Source: Candidatus Aminicenantota bacterium (lineage in GTDB: Bacteria; Acidobacteriota; Aminicenantia; Aminicenantales; Aminicenantaceae). From it: DNA of 9,533 bases. The notes under the pieces are model-generated. The model did not search any database. It was not told where the DNA came from and was given only the letters and a program-made list of their open reading frames with translations. Of the stretch, positions 1-6,032 are shown piece after piece. The position numbers were made by a program, and so were the translations under genes. The stretch is taken from positions 1 to 9,533 of the forward strand of contig JAUXEH010000100.1 of the NCBI GenBank assembly GCA_030620655.1, in the 5' to 3' direction. Each line of letters starts with the position of its first letter. Within the stretch, counting starts at the first letter, position 1.

Positions 1-490
1 ATAGGAAGAGGAGCAGCCAGAGGCCCAGGAGCAGCCACCCAAACCGGTAAACGCCGAAGGGGTAGATGCCGACATAGGCCAGCCCCGCCAGGACCAGGCA
101 CAGGCTGCCGAGCACGGCCATGTAGGCCCAGGTCGTGGCAGCCAGAAGGGCGTTCCCCGTCAAGATGCGGATCATGACACTCTGGTACACGATAAATAGA
201 GTGGTGCTGGCTAACACCAGAGCAAACTTTGCCCCTATGATCTTTTTGCCTCCCAAAGGGAGCGTCTGCAGGAAACGGTAGCCGTTGGTCTTGTTTTCCA
301 GGTTTTCGTGCGCCCACAGAGCGCCCAGCACCATCCAGATGAGGTAGACCCCCTGATAGAATATGTAGATGGGGTTTTCGGGATCCGGGCCGGTGATCCG
401 GTCGTGATTGAGCAGGGGAAACACAAGCACCGCATACAACCCCAGGAAGAACACATACATGACCGAGAACTTCTTGATCAGGCGCAGCAT
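1..490 (-). CDS. ABC-2 type transporter permease, partial (C-terminus outside window)
   Basis: Membrane subunit of an ABC exporter. The first 163 codons are visible; the frame is open to the window edge, so the C-terminal part is missing. Hydrophobic segments lie at about residues 11-28, 42-58, 87-104, 116-142 and 149-163. Between the second and third sits a cytoplasmic-looking stretch, ENKTNGYRFLQTLPLGGKK (residues 65-83), which resembles the 'sLPisrkkiv.aK' motif of the ABC2_membrane_5 group. The start is ATG at 490. It lies one base after the ATPase stop codon, and GGAGG sits inside the last ATPase codons with 5 nt spacing, so the two are probably translationally coupled. The partner is certainly the adjacent ATPase. 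The substrate cannot be read from sequence; related GntR-linked cassettes such as Bacillus ytr respond to cell-envelope stress, but that is only an analogy. Role confidence is high, exact subfamily is moderate. Confidence 0.85.
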   Translation of the reverse strand, partial: MLRLIKKFSVMYVFFLGLYAVLVFPLLNHDRITGPDPENPIYIFYQGVYLIWMVLGALWAHENLENKTNGYRFLQTLPLGGKKIIGAKFALVLASTTLFIVYQSVMIRILTGNALLAATTWAYMAVLGSLCLVLAGLAYVGIYPFGVYRFGWLLLGLWLLLFL

Positions 491-491
491 G

Positions 492-1364
492 TCAGCCTCC
501 GTTAACCAGGGCGATCAGGATATCGTCCAGCCCCACATTCTCCACCCGGATGTCTCCGCTGGATATGCCGGCGGCCAGGTCGTCTTTTAGGGCCTGATAA
601 TTGCGGGTGATCCCCGTGCTTCCGAACATCTGAGTCTCCACCCTCTCCAGGGATTCCCGCACCCTGTCCGGCATCGCACCCTGCTTGAAATGGATGATTT
701 TCCAGTTGGACAGGAGCTCGTCCTGGGAGGCGAATAAGGCGATGCGGCCCTGGATCATGTAGACGATGTAATCGGCGATCCTCTCGGTGTCGTCGGTTAT
801 GTGGGAGGAGATGAGCACGGTCTTGTTTTCCTCAGAGGCGGCAGAGTGCAGCAGGTCGAGGACATCCCGCCTCACGACCGGATCGAGACCGGAGGTGGGC
901 TCATCCAGGATGATGAGATCGGGTGCGTGGGAGAGGGCGATCGCCAGGGACAGCTTGACCCGCATGCCCTTGGAATACTTCTTGATCCGCTGTTTGGGCG
1001 GAAGCTCGAATCGGTCCAGGAATGTGGCGTATGTCTCGGGTTCCCAGGCGGTGAAAAAATGGGAGACGAACCGCCCTGTCCAGTCTGCACTGCGCTGTTC
1101 GTAGAAAAACTGCTCTTCGCCCACATATCCGACGCGGTTTTTAATCTGCAGTTCATGCCGGTCATGCCCGAGTCCGAAGATCTCAATGCGACCCGAATCC
1201 GGACAGATCAGGTTCATAATCAGCTTGATAGTGGTCGTCTTGCCGGCTCCGTTGGGTCCGATGAGGCCTGTCACGTACCCTTTGGAAACCTCCAGATCTA
1301 TGTGGTCCAGGACGAATTCCTGGTAGGATTTTTCGATTTTTTGCAGTCGTAAAATATGTTCCAT
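492..1364 (-). CDS. ABC transporter ATP-binding protein (YtrB-like)
   Basis: Nucleotide-binding subunit of 290 residues that would power the adjacent permease on the cytoplasmic face of the inner membrane. All ABC motifs are present: Walker A GPNGAGKT at residues 36-43, a Q-loop candidate near Q85, a signature of the form YSKGMR at 130-135 (SKGMR in place of LSGGQ, common in this exporter group), Walker B LIILDEP at 150-156, D-loop SGLD at 158-161 and the H-loop histidine in SSH at 186-188. A roughly 70-residue C-terminal extension follows the core. I chose the ATG at 1364 (MEHILRL) because it has AGGAG about 7 nt upstream. An upstream ATG at 1406 would add 14 non-conserved residues and overlap the small ORF before it. 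It lies 19 bp after that small ORF and one base before the permease, in one transcript with the GntR regulator. Confidence 0.95.
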   Translation of the reverse strand: MEHILRLQKIEKSYQEFVLDHIDLEVSKGYVTGLIGPNGAGKTTTIKLIMNLICPDSGRIEIFGLGHDRHELQIKNRVGYVGEEQFFYEQRSADWTGRFVSHFFTAWEPETYATFLDRFELPPKQRIKKYSKGMRVKLSLAIALSHAPDLIILDEPTSGLDPVVRRDVLDLLHSAASEENKTVLISSHITDDTERIADYIVYMIQGRIALFASQDELLSNWKIIHFKQGAMPDRVRESLERVETQMFGSTGITRNYQALKDDLAAGISSGDIRVENVGLDDILIALVNGG

Positions 1365-1383
1365 TCGTATTCTCCTCGTTCGC

Positions 1384-1470
1384 TTACATGAAACACAGAA
1401 ACACAACCAGGAAGATCAGTGCCATAAGGATCAACACCTTCGCCTCGATGATTCCTCGTATTTTGTTCAT
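1384..1470 (-). CDS. Small single-span membrane peptide, 28 aa, novel
   Basis: Short ORF of 28 codons plus TAA, too short for routine gene callers. Its ATG overlaps the gntR stop in an ATGA arrangement, and GGGAG lies 7 nt upstream within the gntR end. Its stop is 19 bp before the ATPase start. The peptide begins MNKIRGIIEAK, with basic residues K3, R5 and K11. It then has an uninterrupted hydrophobic run from V12 to the end (VLILMALIFLVVFLCFM) with no charge, long enough for one membrane span. The positive N-terminus suggests N-in, C-out topology. I do not recognise the family. Its place between regulator and pump, start coupling and clean membrane-peptide composition argue for a real gene, perhaps a small accessory subunit of the transporter. 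The alternative is a chance ORF in an operon spacer; without it, the gap between gntR and the ATPase start would be about 100 bp, large for such a compact operon. Confidence 0.65.
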   Translation of the reverse strand: MNKIRGIIEAKVLILMALIFLVVFLCFM

Positions 1471-1841
1471 TCCTCTTCTCCCAATTCGTTTATGATGTCC
1501 ACCAGGTCCGACGGTTCGATCCCGAACCGTTTCCCGGTGTGCAATATCTTACGGATCTCATCCCGCGACTCAACGAGTTTTTCCTGGCGCAGCTTTTCCC
1601 GGTTGATATCGGCCACGAAAGATCCCAGGCCCGATCGGGTGAGGATGTAGCCCTCGTTTTCCAGGTCGGCATAGGCGCGTTTGATGGTGATCTCACTGAT
1701 CTTCAGCTCCCGGGCCATCTCCCGGATGGAGGGAAGTTTGGCTTCCGGCTTCAGGGTGCCGTCGGCGATGGCATCCTTGATCTGATCCATGACCTGTTTG
1801 TACATCGGGTCCGGATTCAGCGGTGAAATCAGAATAAACAT
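1467..1841 (-). CDS. GntR-family transcriptional regulator, YtrA subfamily
   Basis: Cytoplasmic DNA-binding repressor of 124 residues. The N-terminal winged helix-turn-helix spans about residues 12-77, with the classic GntR core LPSIREMARELKISE (36-50) continuing into ITIKRAYADLENEGY. The wing contains SGLGSFV (70-76). Only about 47 residues follow, mainly charged helix, which is the hallmark of the YtrA subfamily: a short dimerisation tail rather than a large ligand domain. I chose ATG 1841 (MFILISPLNP), which has GGAGG 10 nt upstream. An in-frame ATG at 1919 would read through the promoter and operator, so it is rejected. The gene leads an operon with the 28-aa peptide, ATPase and permease and probably represses its own promoter through the palindromes at 1862-1885. 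The inducing signal is unknown. Confidence 0.93.
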   Translation of the reverse strand: MFILISPLNPDPMYKQVMDQIKDAIADGTLKPEAKLPSIREMARELKISEITIKRAYADLENEGYILTRSGLGSFVADINREKLRQEKLVESRDEIRKILHTGKRFGIEPSDLVDIINELGEEE

Positions 1842-1861
1842 TTCGCTTCGGCCTCCAGTGA

Positions 1862-1885
1862 GTATATTGAATATACACAGTATAC
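1862..1885 (-). promoter_or_regulatory. Candidate GntR operator overlapping the -10 and start site
   Basis: Read on the minus strand, this block is three hexamers at 9-bp spacing: GTATAC, then TGT, GTATAT, then TCA, ATATAC. The second and third form a perfect 6-3-6 palindrome at 1862-1876, and the first is itself palindromic. The block covers the -10 box and the expected start of transcription, the usual place for an autorepressor. The repeat and its position are seen directly. That the neighbouring GntR protein binds it is inferred. Confidence 0.65.
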
Positions 1886-1907
1886 GAGGCAAACACGCCT
1901 CTGTCAA
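1879..1907 (-). promoter_or_regulatory. Sigma-70 promoter of the gntR-ABC operon
   Basis: On the minus strand TTGACA (1907-1902) is followed after exactly 17 bp by TATACT (1884-1879): a consensus -35 and a 5/6 match to the -10. Directly upstream, 1908-1930 is rich in A and T tracts, including a TTTTTT-CTC-AAAAAA inverted repeat at about 1910-1924, and could act as an UP element. The expected start of transcription is near 1872, giving a leader of about 30 nt to the gntR ATG. Confidence 0.8.
1886..1901. repeat. Inverted repeat filling the promoter spacer
   Basis: GAGGC-AAACAC-GCCTC is a perfect 5-bp inverted repeat with a 6-nt centre that fills almost the whole 17-bp spacer between the -35 and -10 boxes of the gntR promoter. 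It differs from the AT-rich operator next to it, so it may be a second regulator site, a local hairpin, or chance. Confidence 0.45.
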
Positions 1908-1969
1908 GTTTTTTCTCAAAAAATGATTTTTACTAAATTACTCTGGATAATTCACGAGTCGAGTTTGCT

Positions 1970-1993
1970 GGGGTAGGTTGGGACGGGGGTAGG
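1970..1993 (+). other. G-run cluster upstream of hom (possible two-tetrad quadruplex)
   Basis: Five G runs of lengths 4, 2, 3, 5 and 2 are each separated by exactly two bases on the plus strand. This can in principle form a two-tetrad G-quadruplex. It lies between the divergent gntR and hom promoters, about 40 bp before the hom start codon. The G runs are seen; any folded structure is inferred. Confidence 0.35.
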
Positions 1994-2022
1994 CGTGAAA
2001 TGCGAATCATTAGGTTTTGGGG

Positions 2023-2028
2023 TATAAT
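2023..2028 (+). promoter_or_regulatory. -10 box of hom, implying a leaderless or near-leaderless mRNA
   Basis: A perfect TATAAT lies at 2023-2028. Transcription would start about 6-7 bases later, on or next to the A of the hom ATG at 2035. No good -35 is found 16-18 bp upstream, and there is no TG immediately before the box, so strength is uncertain. No Shine-Dalgarno sequence precedes the ATG at normal spacing, which agrees with a leaderless start. Confidence 0.5.
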
Positions 2029-2034
2029 GACGCC

Positions 2035-3024
2035 ATGATAGAGATCCCGCTCGTACTCATCGGATACGGTAATGTGGGCAAGGCGTTCCTTAAACTAGTC
2101 CTGGAAAAAAAGGAAAACATCCGGCTCCGCTATGACCTGGGCCTGGAGGTGGTGTCTGTCCTGCGCCGCCGGAGGGGGTGTTTCTGCGAAGAGGGGATAT
2201 CACTCCCTGAGTGGGAGGAGCCTGCCTGGGAGGCGGGGCTGGACTTGGGCCGTGTGATGGAGAGATCGGACCCCGGGGTGGTGGTCGAGTGTGCCGCCTC
2301 CTCCTCACAGACCGGTCAACCCGGACTCGGATTGATGCGTGCCGCCTTCGCGGCCGGCTGGCATGTCGTGACGGCGGACAAGGGGCCTCTCATCTCTTTC
2401 CTTCCCGAGCTTCGGTCCCTGGCCCGGGGCAAGGACCTCAGGCTGCAGATCAGCGGTGCCACGGCCGCGGCCCTTCCCACCCTGGATACGGCACTGGTCT
2501 CCCTGGCGGGGGCGGAGATCGAATCGTTCGAAGGCATCCTGAACGGGACCTCCAACTACATCCTGATGCGCATGGAGGAGGGGCTCGATTTCGCGAACGC
2601 TCTGGCCGAGGCCCAGGACAAGGGGATCGCTGAACCCGATCCCACTCTGGATGTGGGGGGCTGGGACACGGCTGCCAAGGTCCTCCTGCTCACGAATTCC
2701 CTCATGGAACAGGACCTCGGCATGGAAGATGTCACGGTACGGGGAATCACCGACATCCCGGTTCCCATGAGCGAGGAAGCGGCCGAAAAGGGGAAATGTA
2801 TCAAACTTCTGGGCCGGATGAAAAGGGAGGGATCGACCCTGCGTTTAGAGGTCAAGCCGGAGATTCTGGAGGCGGGTCATCCGCTCTTCCCCGTGAACGG
2901 GACGGAGAAGGGCATCACGTTCCAGACCGACAGCATGGGGCGTATCTCGGTGATCGGGGGCCGGTCGGATCCGCGCGGCGCAGCCGCTGCCCTGCTCAAG
3001 GATCTCATCAATATCTACCGCTGA
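2035..3024 (+). CDS. hom: Homoserine dehydrogenase, short form without ACT domain
   Basis: Cytoplasmic enzyme reducing aspartate-4-semialdehyde to homoserine with NAD(P)H, the branch to threonine and methionine. The 329 residues begin with a Rossmann fold (IGYGNVGKAF, about 9-18). The TADKGPL stretch at 113-119 holds the conserved lysine. ILNGTSNYIL (168-177) is a family signature. AEAQDKGIAEPDPTLD (191-206) runs into VGGWDTAAK, matching the family signature with the catalytic Asp211 and Lys215. The protein ends soon after the fold, so the C-terminal ACT domain found in forms of about 430 residues is absent, and classical threonine feedback through that domain is not expected. I chose ATG 2035 (MIEIPLVLIGYG). 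A TTG at 2017 would add six residues but would place the TATAAT inside the coding region. It stands alone, not next to thrB, thrC or aspartokinase. Confidence 0.93.
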   Translation: MIEIPLVLIGYGNVGKAFLKLVLEKKENIRLRYDLGLEVVSVLRRRRGCFCEEGISLPEWEEPAWEAGLDLGRVMERSDPGVVVECAASSSQTGQPGLGLMRAAFAAGWHVVTADKGPLISFLPELRSLARGKDLRLQISGATAAALPTLDTALVSLAGAEIESFEGILNGTSNYILMRMEEGLDFANALAEAQDKGIAEPDPTLDVGGWDTAAKVLLLTNSLMEQDLGMEDVTVRGITDIPVPMSEEAAEKGKCIKLLGRMKREGSTLRLEVKPEILEAGHPLFPVNGTEKGITFQTDSMGRISVIGGRSDPRGAAAALLKDLINIYR

Positions 3025-3049
3025 CTGGGGGACGTTCCCCGGATATCGC

Positions 3050-3078
3050 TTTACTCTTCGGGAGATTTCTGGTAATTT
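3050..3078 (+). promoter_or_regulatory. Possible promoter of tRNA-Ser
   Basis: TTTACT (3050-3055) is followed after 17 bp by TAATTT (3073-3078); each box matches consensus at 4 of 6 positions. It would start transcription about 20 bp before the mature tRNA. The match is weak, and read-through from hom could also supply the transcript because no convincing terminator separates them. Confidence 0.3.
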
Positions 3079-3103
3079 AGTCTCCCTCCACAGGCCTTGC
3101 TGC

Positions 3104-3196
3104 GGAGAGGTGTCCGAGTGGCTTAAGGAGCACGCTTGGAAAGCGTGTGTGCGGGTTGTCCCCGTACCATGGGTTCGAATCCCATCCTCTCCGCCA
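3104..3196 (+). tRNA. tRNA-Ser (anticodon GGA), with encoded CCA
   Basis: Class II cloverleaf. The acceptor GGAGAGG (3104-3110) pairs with CCTCTCC (3186-3192), followed by discriminator G3193 and a genomically encoded CCA at 3194-3196. The anticodon stem CACGC/GCGTG (3131-3135, 3143-3147) encloses the loop TTGGAAA, giving anticodon GGA at 3138-3140, which reads UCC and UCU serine codons. A long variable arm (GCGGG-TTGT-CCCCG region, 3151-3164) is typical of serine tRNAs. The T arm is ATGGG-TTCGAAT-CCCAT. Only 13 bp separate its end from the stop of the convergent symporter gene. Confidence 0.98.
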
Positions 3197-3209
3197 CCCT
3201 TGTTCCTTC

Positions 3210-4607
3210 TTATCCGTCGAAGTCTTTGATCTTTGGGTATTTCTTGAAGAACTCGCGTGTGGTCAGGCCGACGGTGCCGCTCATCAAAGCCAGGCCTATG
3301 AGGTTGGGAAAGGCCATGAGGGCGTTAGCGATGTCCCCGATGTAGAAGGCCAGCTTGAGGGAGATGATGGAACCCGTGAAGATCAGGGCGACGAAGATCA
3401 CGCGGTAGGGACGGGTGACCCGGGTACCGAACAAAAATTTCATGCACTGCTCGCCGTAGTAGTACCAGCCGATCAAGGTGGAGTAACCGAAGAGCAGCGA
3501 GGAAAAAGCGACTACCAGCCCGCCTACGATCGGCACGGATTTCGAAAAGGACGCGGCTGTCATGGCCGTCCCGTCCAGCCCGCTCTGCCACATGCCGGTC
3601 GACAGGTTGATGAGGGCCGTTACGGTGCATACCACGATGGTGTCGATAAACACCTCGCCCACACCGATCAGGCCCTGATGAACCGGAGAGGGTGTCTGCG
3701 CGGCCGCATGGGCGATGGGCGCGCTCCCCAGGCCGGCCTCGTTGGTGAGCAGGCCCCGGCGGAAGCCGTGCTGGATGGCCATCTTGACACCCGCACCCAT
3801 GAAACCTCCGGCGGCGGCGGTCGGAGAGAAAGCCTTTTTGAAGATCAGCAAAAATACCGCCGGAATTTCGGTGATGTGGGTGAAGATCACGATGAATCCG
3901 AAGACGAAGTAGATGATGATCATGATGGGGACCAGGCGTTCGGCCACGGCGCCGATGCGTTTGATCCCGCCGATGATGACCAGGCCCACGGCAAAGGCGA
4001 CGAGGAGGCCGACGATGTACTTGGGAACCCCAATCTCGCTCTCGAACGCCAGGGCCATCTGGTTGGCCTGCATCATGTTGCCCGTGCCGAAGAGCGCGGC
4101 GAACGCGCCGCATATGGCAAAGGCGGGCGCCAGGATCTTGGCCAGCCATTTTATGCGCACACCGTTCTTGATGTAGTACATGGGACCGCCGGCGATACTG
4201 CCGTCCGCGTATTTCTCGCGGTACTTGACGCCCAGCAGGGCCTCGCTGTACTTGGTGGCCATGCCCACGAACCCGCAGATCCACATCCAGAAGATGGCCC
4301 CTGGACCCCCTGTGAACAGGGCGGTGGCCACGCCTCCGATGTTGCCGTTGCCCACGGTGGCGGCCAGGGCGGTGGCCAGGGCGGCGAAGGGCGAGACATC
4401 GCCTTCCAGTTTCTTTTTGCCGATCTTCTTGCCCAGTAAGCCGGCGAAGATCAGCTTCATGCCTTCGCCCAGGCGGCGGAACTGGATGGATCCGGTTTTT
4501 ATGGTCAGCCAGAGCCCGACAAAGAACAGGATGGGGACCATGAAGGTCCACATGTTGCTGGCGGTGGAATCGACCCAGAGTGACAGGCTGTCATATAATC
4601 CTTGCAT
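3210..4607 (-). CDS. Alanine or glycine:cation symporter (AGCS family)
   Basis: Inner-membrane secondary transporter of 465 residues that takes up alanine or glycine with sodium (or protons), LeuT-like fold. It has about ten to eleven hydrophobic segments. Family motifs are plain: ATVGNGNIGGVATAL (83-97), the AGCS signature GGPGAIFWMWICGFVG (100-115), AGGPMYYI (139-146), GTGNMMQANQMA (174-185) and LLTNEAGLGSAPIAHAAA (286-303). Length is normal and the protein is intact, with a short basic C-terminus. ATG 4607 has AAGGAG with 7 nt spacing. It is divergent from rocD, so amino-acid import and ornithine catabolism may share control. Its 3' end faces tRNA-Ser, so any transcript running past the stop would be antisense to the tRNA. 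I see no terminator there. Substrate choice between Ala and Gly cannot be decided here. Confidence 0.95.
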   Translation of the reverse strand: MQGLYDSLSLWVDSTASNMWTFMVPILFFVGLWLTIKTGSIQFRRLGEGMKLIFAGLLGKKIGKKKLEGDVSPFAALATALAATVGNGNIGGVATALFTGGPGAIFWMWICGFVGMATKYSEALLGVKYREKYADGSIAGGPMYYIKNGVRIKWLAKILAPAFAICGAFAALFGTGNMMQANQMALAFESEIGVPKYIVGLLVAFAVGLVIIGGIKRIGAVAERLVPIMIIIYFVFGFIVIFTHITEIPAVFLLIFKKAFSPTAAAGGFMGAGVKMAIQHGFRRGLLTNEAGLGSAPIAHAAAQTPSPVHQGLIGVGEVFIDTIVVCTVTALINLSTGMWQSGLDGTAMTAASFSKSVPIVGGLVVAFSSLLFGYSTLIGWYYYGEQCMKFLFGTRVTRPYRVIFVALIFTGSIISLKLAFYIGDIANALMAFPNLIGLALMSGTVGLTTREFFKKYPKIKDFDG

Positions 4608-4641
4608 GGGGAGGCTCCTTGGGGAGAGGGCGGGATGAATT

Positions 4642-4655
4642 CCGGCTGGTGCCGG
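4642..4655. repeat. GC hairpin in the symporter leader
   Basis: CCGGC-TGGT-GCCGG is a 5-bp perfect stem with a 4-nt loop, followed by the overlapping palindrome GCCGGCCGGC (4651-4660). It falls in the predicted roughly 90-nt leader of the symporter mRNA, about 35-50 nt before the start codon. It could modulate translation or mRNA stability. It resembles no riboswitch I know. Confidence 0.35.
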
Positions 4656-4702
4656 CCGGCGGGATATGCGTACTCAATATCTCTGTCATAGGTCAAAGAT
4701 AG

Positions 4703-4711
4703 CTTATAACA
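4703..4711 (-). promoter_or_regulatory. Extended -10 promoter of the symporter gene
   Basis: On the minus strand TGT-TATAAG (4711-4703) is an extended -10 element with a 5/6 core. A poor -35 (TTGCGG, 4732-4727) sits 18 bp upstream. Transcription would start near 4696, giving a leader of about 90 nt. Confidence 0.5.
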
Positions 4712-4772
4712 TAATTCGTGGGAAACCCGCAACCAAGACAGGCCAAATTTAGTGGTTTTTTTTACAGGCATC

Positions 4773-4781
4773 TGCTATAAA
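4773..4781 (+). promoter_or_regulatory. Extended -10 promoter of rocD
   Basis: TGC-TATAAA at 4773-4781 is an extended -10 element with a 5/6 core. It starts transcription near 4788, just before the AAGGAGG ribosome binding site at 4791-4797. A second AT box, TATTAT at 4782-4787, would start transcription inside the ribosome binding site, so it is less likely. TTTACA at 4761-4766 is too close to act as the -35 of the chosen box. Confidence 0.5.
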
Positions 4782-4807
4782 TATTATCTCAAGGAGGATG
4801 TTCGATC

Positions 4808-6025
4808 ATGACCGAAAAATGTGATTCCCGGTTCTTCAAAGACATGGAGGATATCTACGGAGCGCACAATTACCATCCCCTGGATGTCGTGCTGACCAGA
4901 GGCAAGGGGATCTGGGTGTGGGATGTCGAAAACAACAAATACCTGGACTTCCTCAGCGCCTATTCGGCCGTCAATCACGGCCACTGTCACCCGCGCATCC
5001 TCCGGGCCCTGAACGAGCAGGCCAAGAAGCTGACACTCACGTCCCGGGCCTTCCGCAACGAGCAGTGGCCGCTGCTGGCCAAAGAGATGAGCACGCTGAC
5101 CGGATTTCAGATGGTACTGCCCATGAATTCCGGGGCGGAGGCTGTGGAGACTGCAATCAAGGCCGCCCGGATGTGGGGCTACCAGACAAAGCAGATCCCA
5201 GAGAACCAGGCTGAGATCATCGTGTGCGAGGACAACTTCCACGGCCGCACCACCACCATCATCAGCTTTTCCACCGAACCTCTGTACCGGAAATATTTCG
5301 GTCCCTTCACGCCGGGTTTCAAGGTGATCCCGTATGGAAGCCCGGAGGCCCTGGAGGAGGCCATTACCCCCAACACGGCCGCCTTCCTGGTGGAGCCCAT
5401 CCAGGCCGAGGCCGGGATCCTGATCCCCCCCGATGGCTACCTGAGGCGGGCGCGGGATATCTGTCGGGCGAACAATGTCCTTTTCATGGCGGACGAGATC
5501 CAGACAGGCCTGGGGCGGACCGGCCGGCTTTTCGCCTGCGAACATGAGGGTGTGGTACCGGATGTCATGATCATCGGGAAGTCCCTGGGGGGAGGCGTCT
5601 ACGTCATATCCGCTGTCCTCTCGCAGCGGGAGGTCCTGGGCCTTTTCACGCCGGGAACGCATGGTTCGACCTTCGGCGCCAATCCACTGGCCTGCGCCGT
5701 GGCGCGTGAGGCCCTCAAGGTGCTGCAGGAGGAGGAGATGGTCGAGAATGCCGCCCAGATGGGAGACTATTTCATGGACAGGCTGAGGTCTCTCAAGAGC
5801 CGGCATATCCGCACCGTGCGCGGACGGGGCCTGCTCGTCGGGATCGAGCTGGAGCCCGAAGCCGGCGGCGCGCGCCGCTTCTGTGAAGCCCTGGAAAAGG
5901 AAGGACTGCTCTGCAAGGAGACGCACGAACACGTCATCCGTTTCGCGCCTCCCCTGATCATCAAGAAAAAAGACCTGGATTGGGCCTACAAGCGGGTCAA
6001 GAAGGTCTTTAAAGATTTGGACTGA
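4808..6025 (+). CDS. rocD: Ornithine aminotransferase
   Basis: PLP-dependent class III aminotransferase of 405 residues. It moves the delta-amino group of ornithine to 2-oxoglutarate, giving glutamate-5-semialdehyde (to proline or glutamate) in the cytoplasm. The stretch DFLSAYSAVNHGHCHP (47-62) is characteristic of ornithine rather than acetylornithine aminotransferases and includes the tyrosine region that contacts substrate. MNSGAEAVETAIKAAR (106-121) binds PLP phosphate, and NFHGRT (143-148) carries the conserved arginine. VEPIQAEAG (195-203) holds the conserved Glu, ADEIQTGLGRTG (228-239) the PLP-nitrogen Asp229, and IIGKSLGGG (255-263) the PLP lysine K258. GSTFGANPLACAVA (286-299) is also typical. 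ATG 4808 has the strong AAGGAGG at 10 nt. It is divergent from the amino-acid symporter and followed after 7 bp by the lipoprotein gene. Function in proline synthesis versus ornithine breakdown cannot be told apart here. Confidence 0.93.
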   Translation: MTEKCDSRFFKDMEDIYGAHNYHPLDVVLTRGKGIWVWDVENNKYLDFLSAYSAVNHGHCHPRILRALNEQAKKLTLTSRAFRNEQWPLLAKEMSTLTGFQMVLPMNSGAEAVETAIKAARMWGYQTKQIPENQAEIIVCEDNFHGRTTTIISFSTEPLYRKYFGPFTPGFKVIPYGSPEALEEAITPNTAAFLVEPIQAEAGILIPPDGYLRRARDICRANNVLFMADEIQTGLGRTGRLFACEHEGVVPDVMIIGKSLGGGVYVISAVLSQREVLGLFTPGTHGSTFGANPLACAVAREALKVLQEEEMVENAAQMGDYFMDRLRSLKSRHIRTVRGRGLLVGIELEPEAGGARRFCEALEKEGLLCKETHEHVIRFAPPLIIKKKDLDWAYKRVKKVFKDLD

Positions 6026-6032
6026 CCCCGCA

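Noticed and set aside
1384..1406. ATG at 1406 as the ABC ATPase start
   Set aside because: The 14 extra residues are not family-like and overlap the small ORF; ATG 1364 has a good ribosome binding site.
2027..2038. Mini-ORF ATG-ACG-CCA-TGA overlapping the hom start
   Set aside because: Three codons overlapping the -10 box and the start codon; its ATG would lie upstream of the expected transcript start.
3025..3045. GGGGGACGTTCCCC hairpin after hom as a terminator
   Set aside because: Stem of only 4-5 pairs with a tight loop and no T-run after it.
3104..3196. tRNA-Ser as an integration (att) site
   Set aside because: No integrase, no repeat of the tRNA 3' end elsewhere in the window, and both flanks are ordinary chromosomal genes.
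3147..4439. 430-codon open frame on the plus strand
   Set aside because: It is the antisense of the symporter, overlaps the tRNA, and encodes a His/Asp/Gly-rich composition with no family; an artefact of high-GC codon bias.
4798..4824. Eight-codon ORF starting right after the rocD ribosome binding site
   Set aside because: Only 1 nt from AAGGAGG, too close to initiate; the rocD ATG at 4808 has better spacing and clear homology.
4784..5932. 382-codon open frame on the minus strand
   Set aside because: Antisense of the clearly recognised ornithine aminotransferase; no motif, no ribosome binding site.
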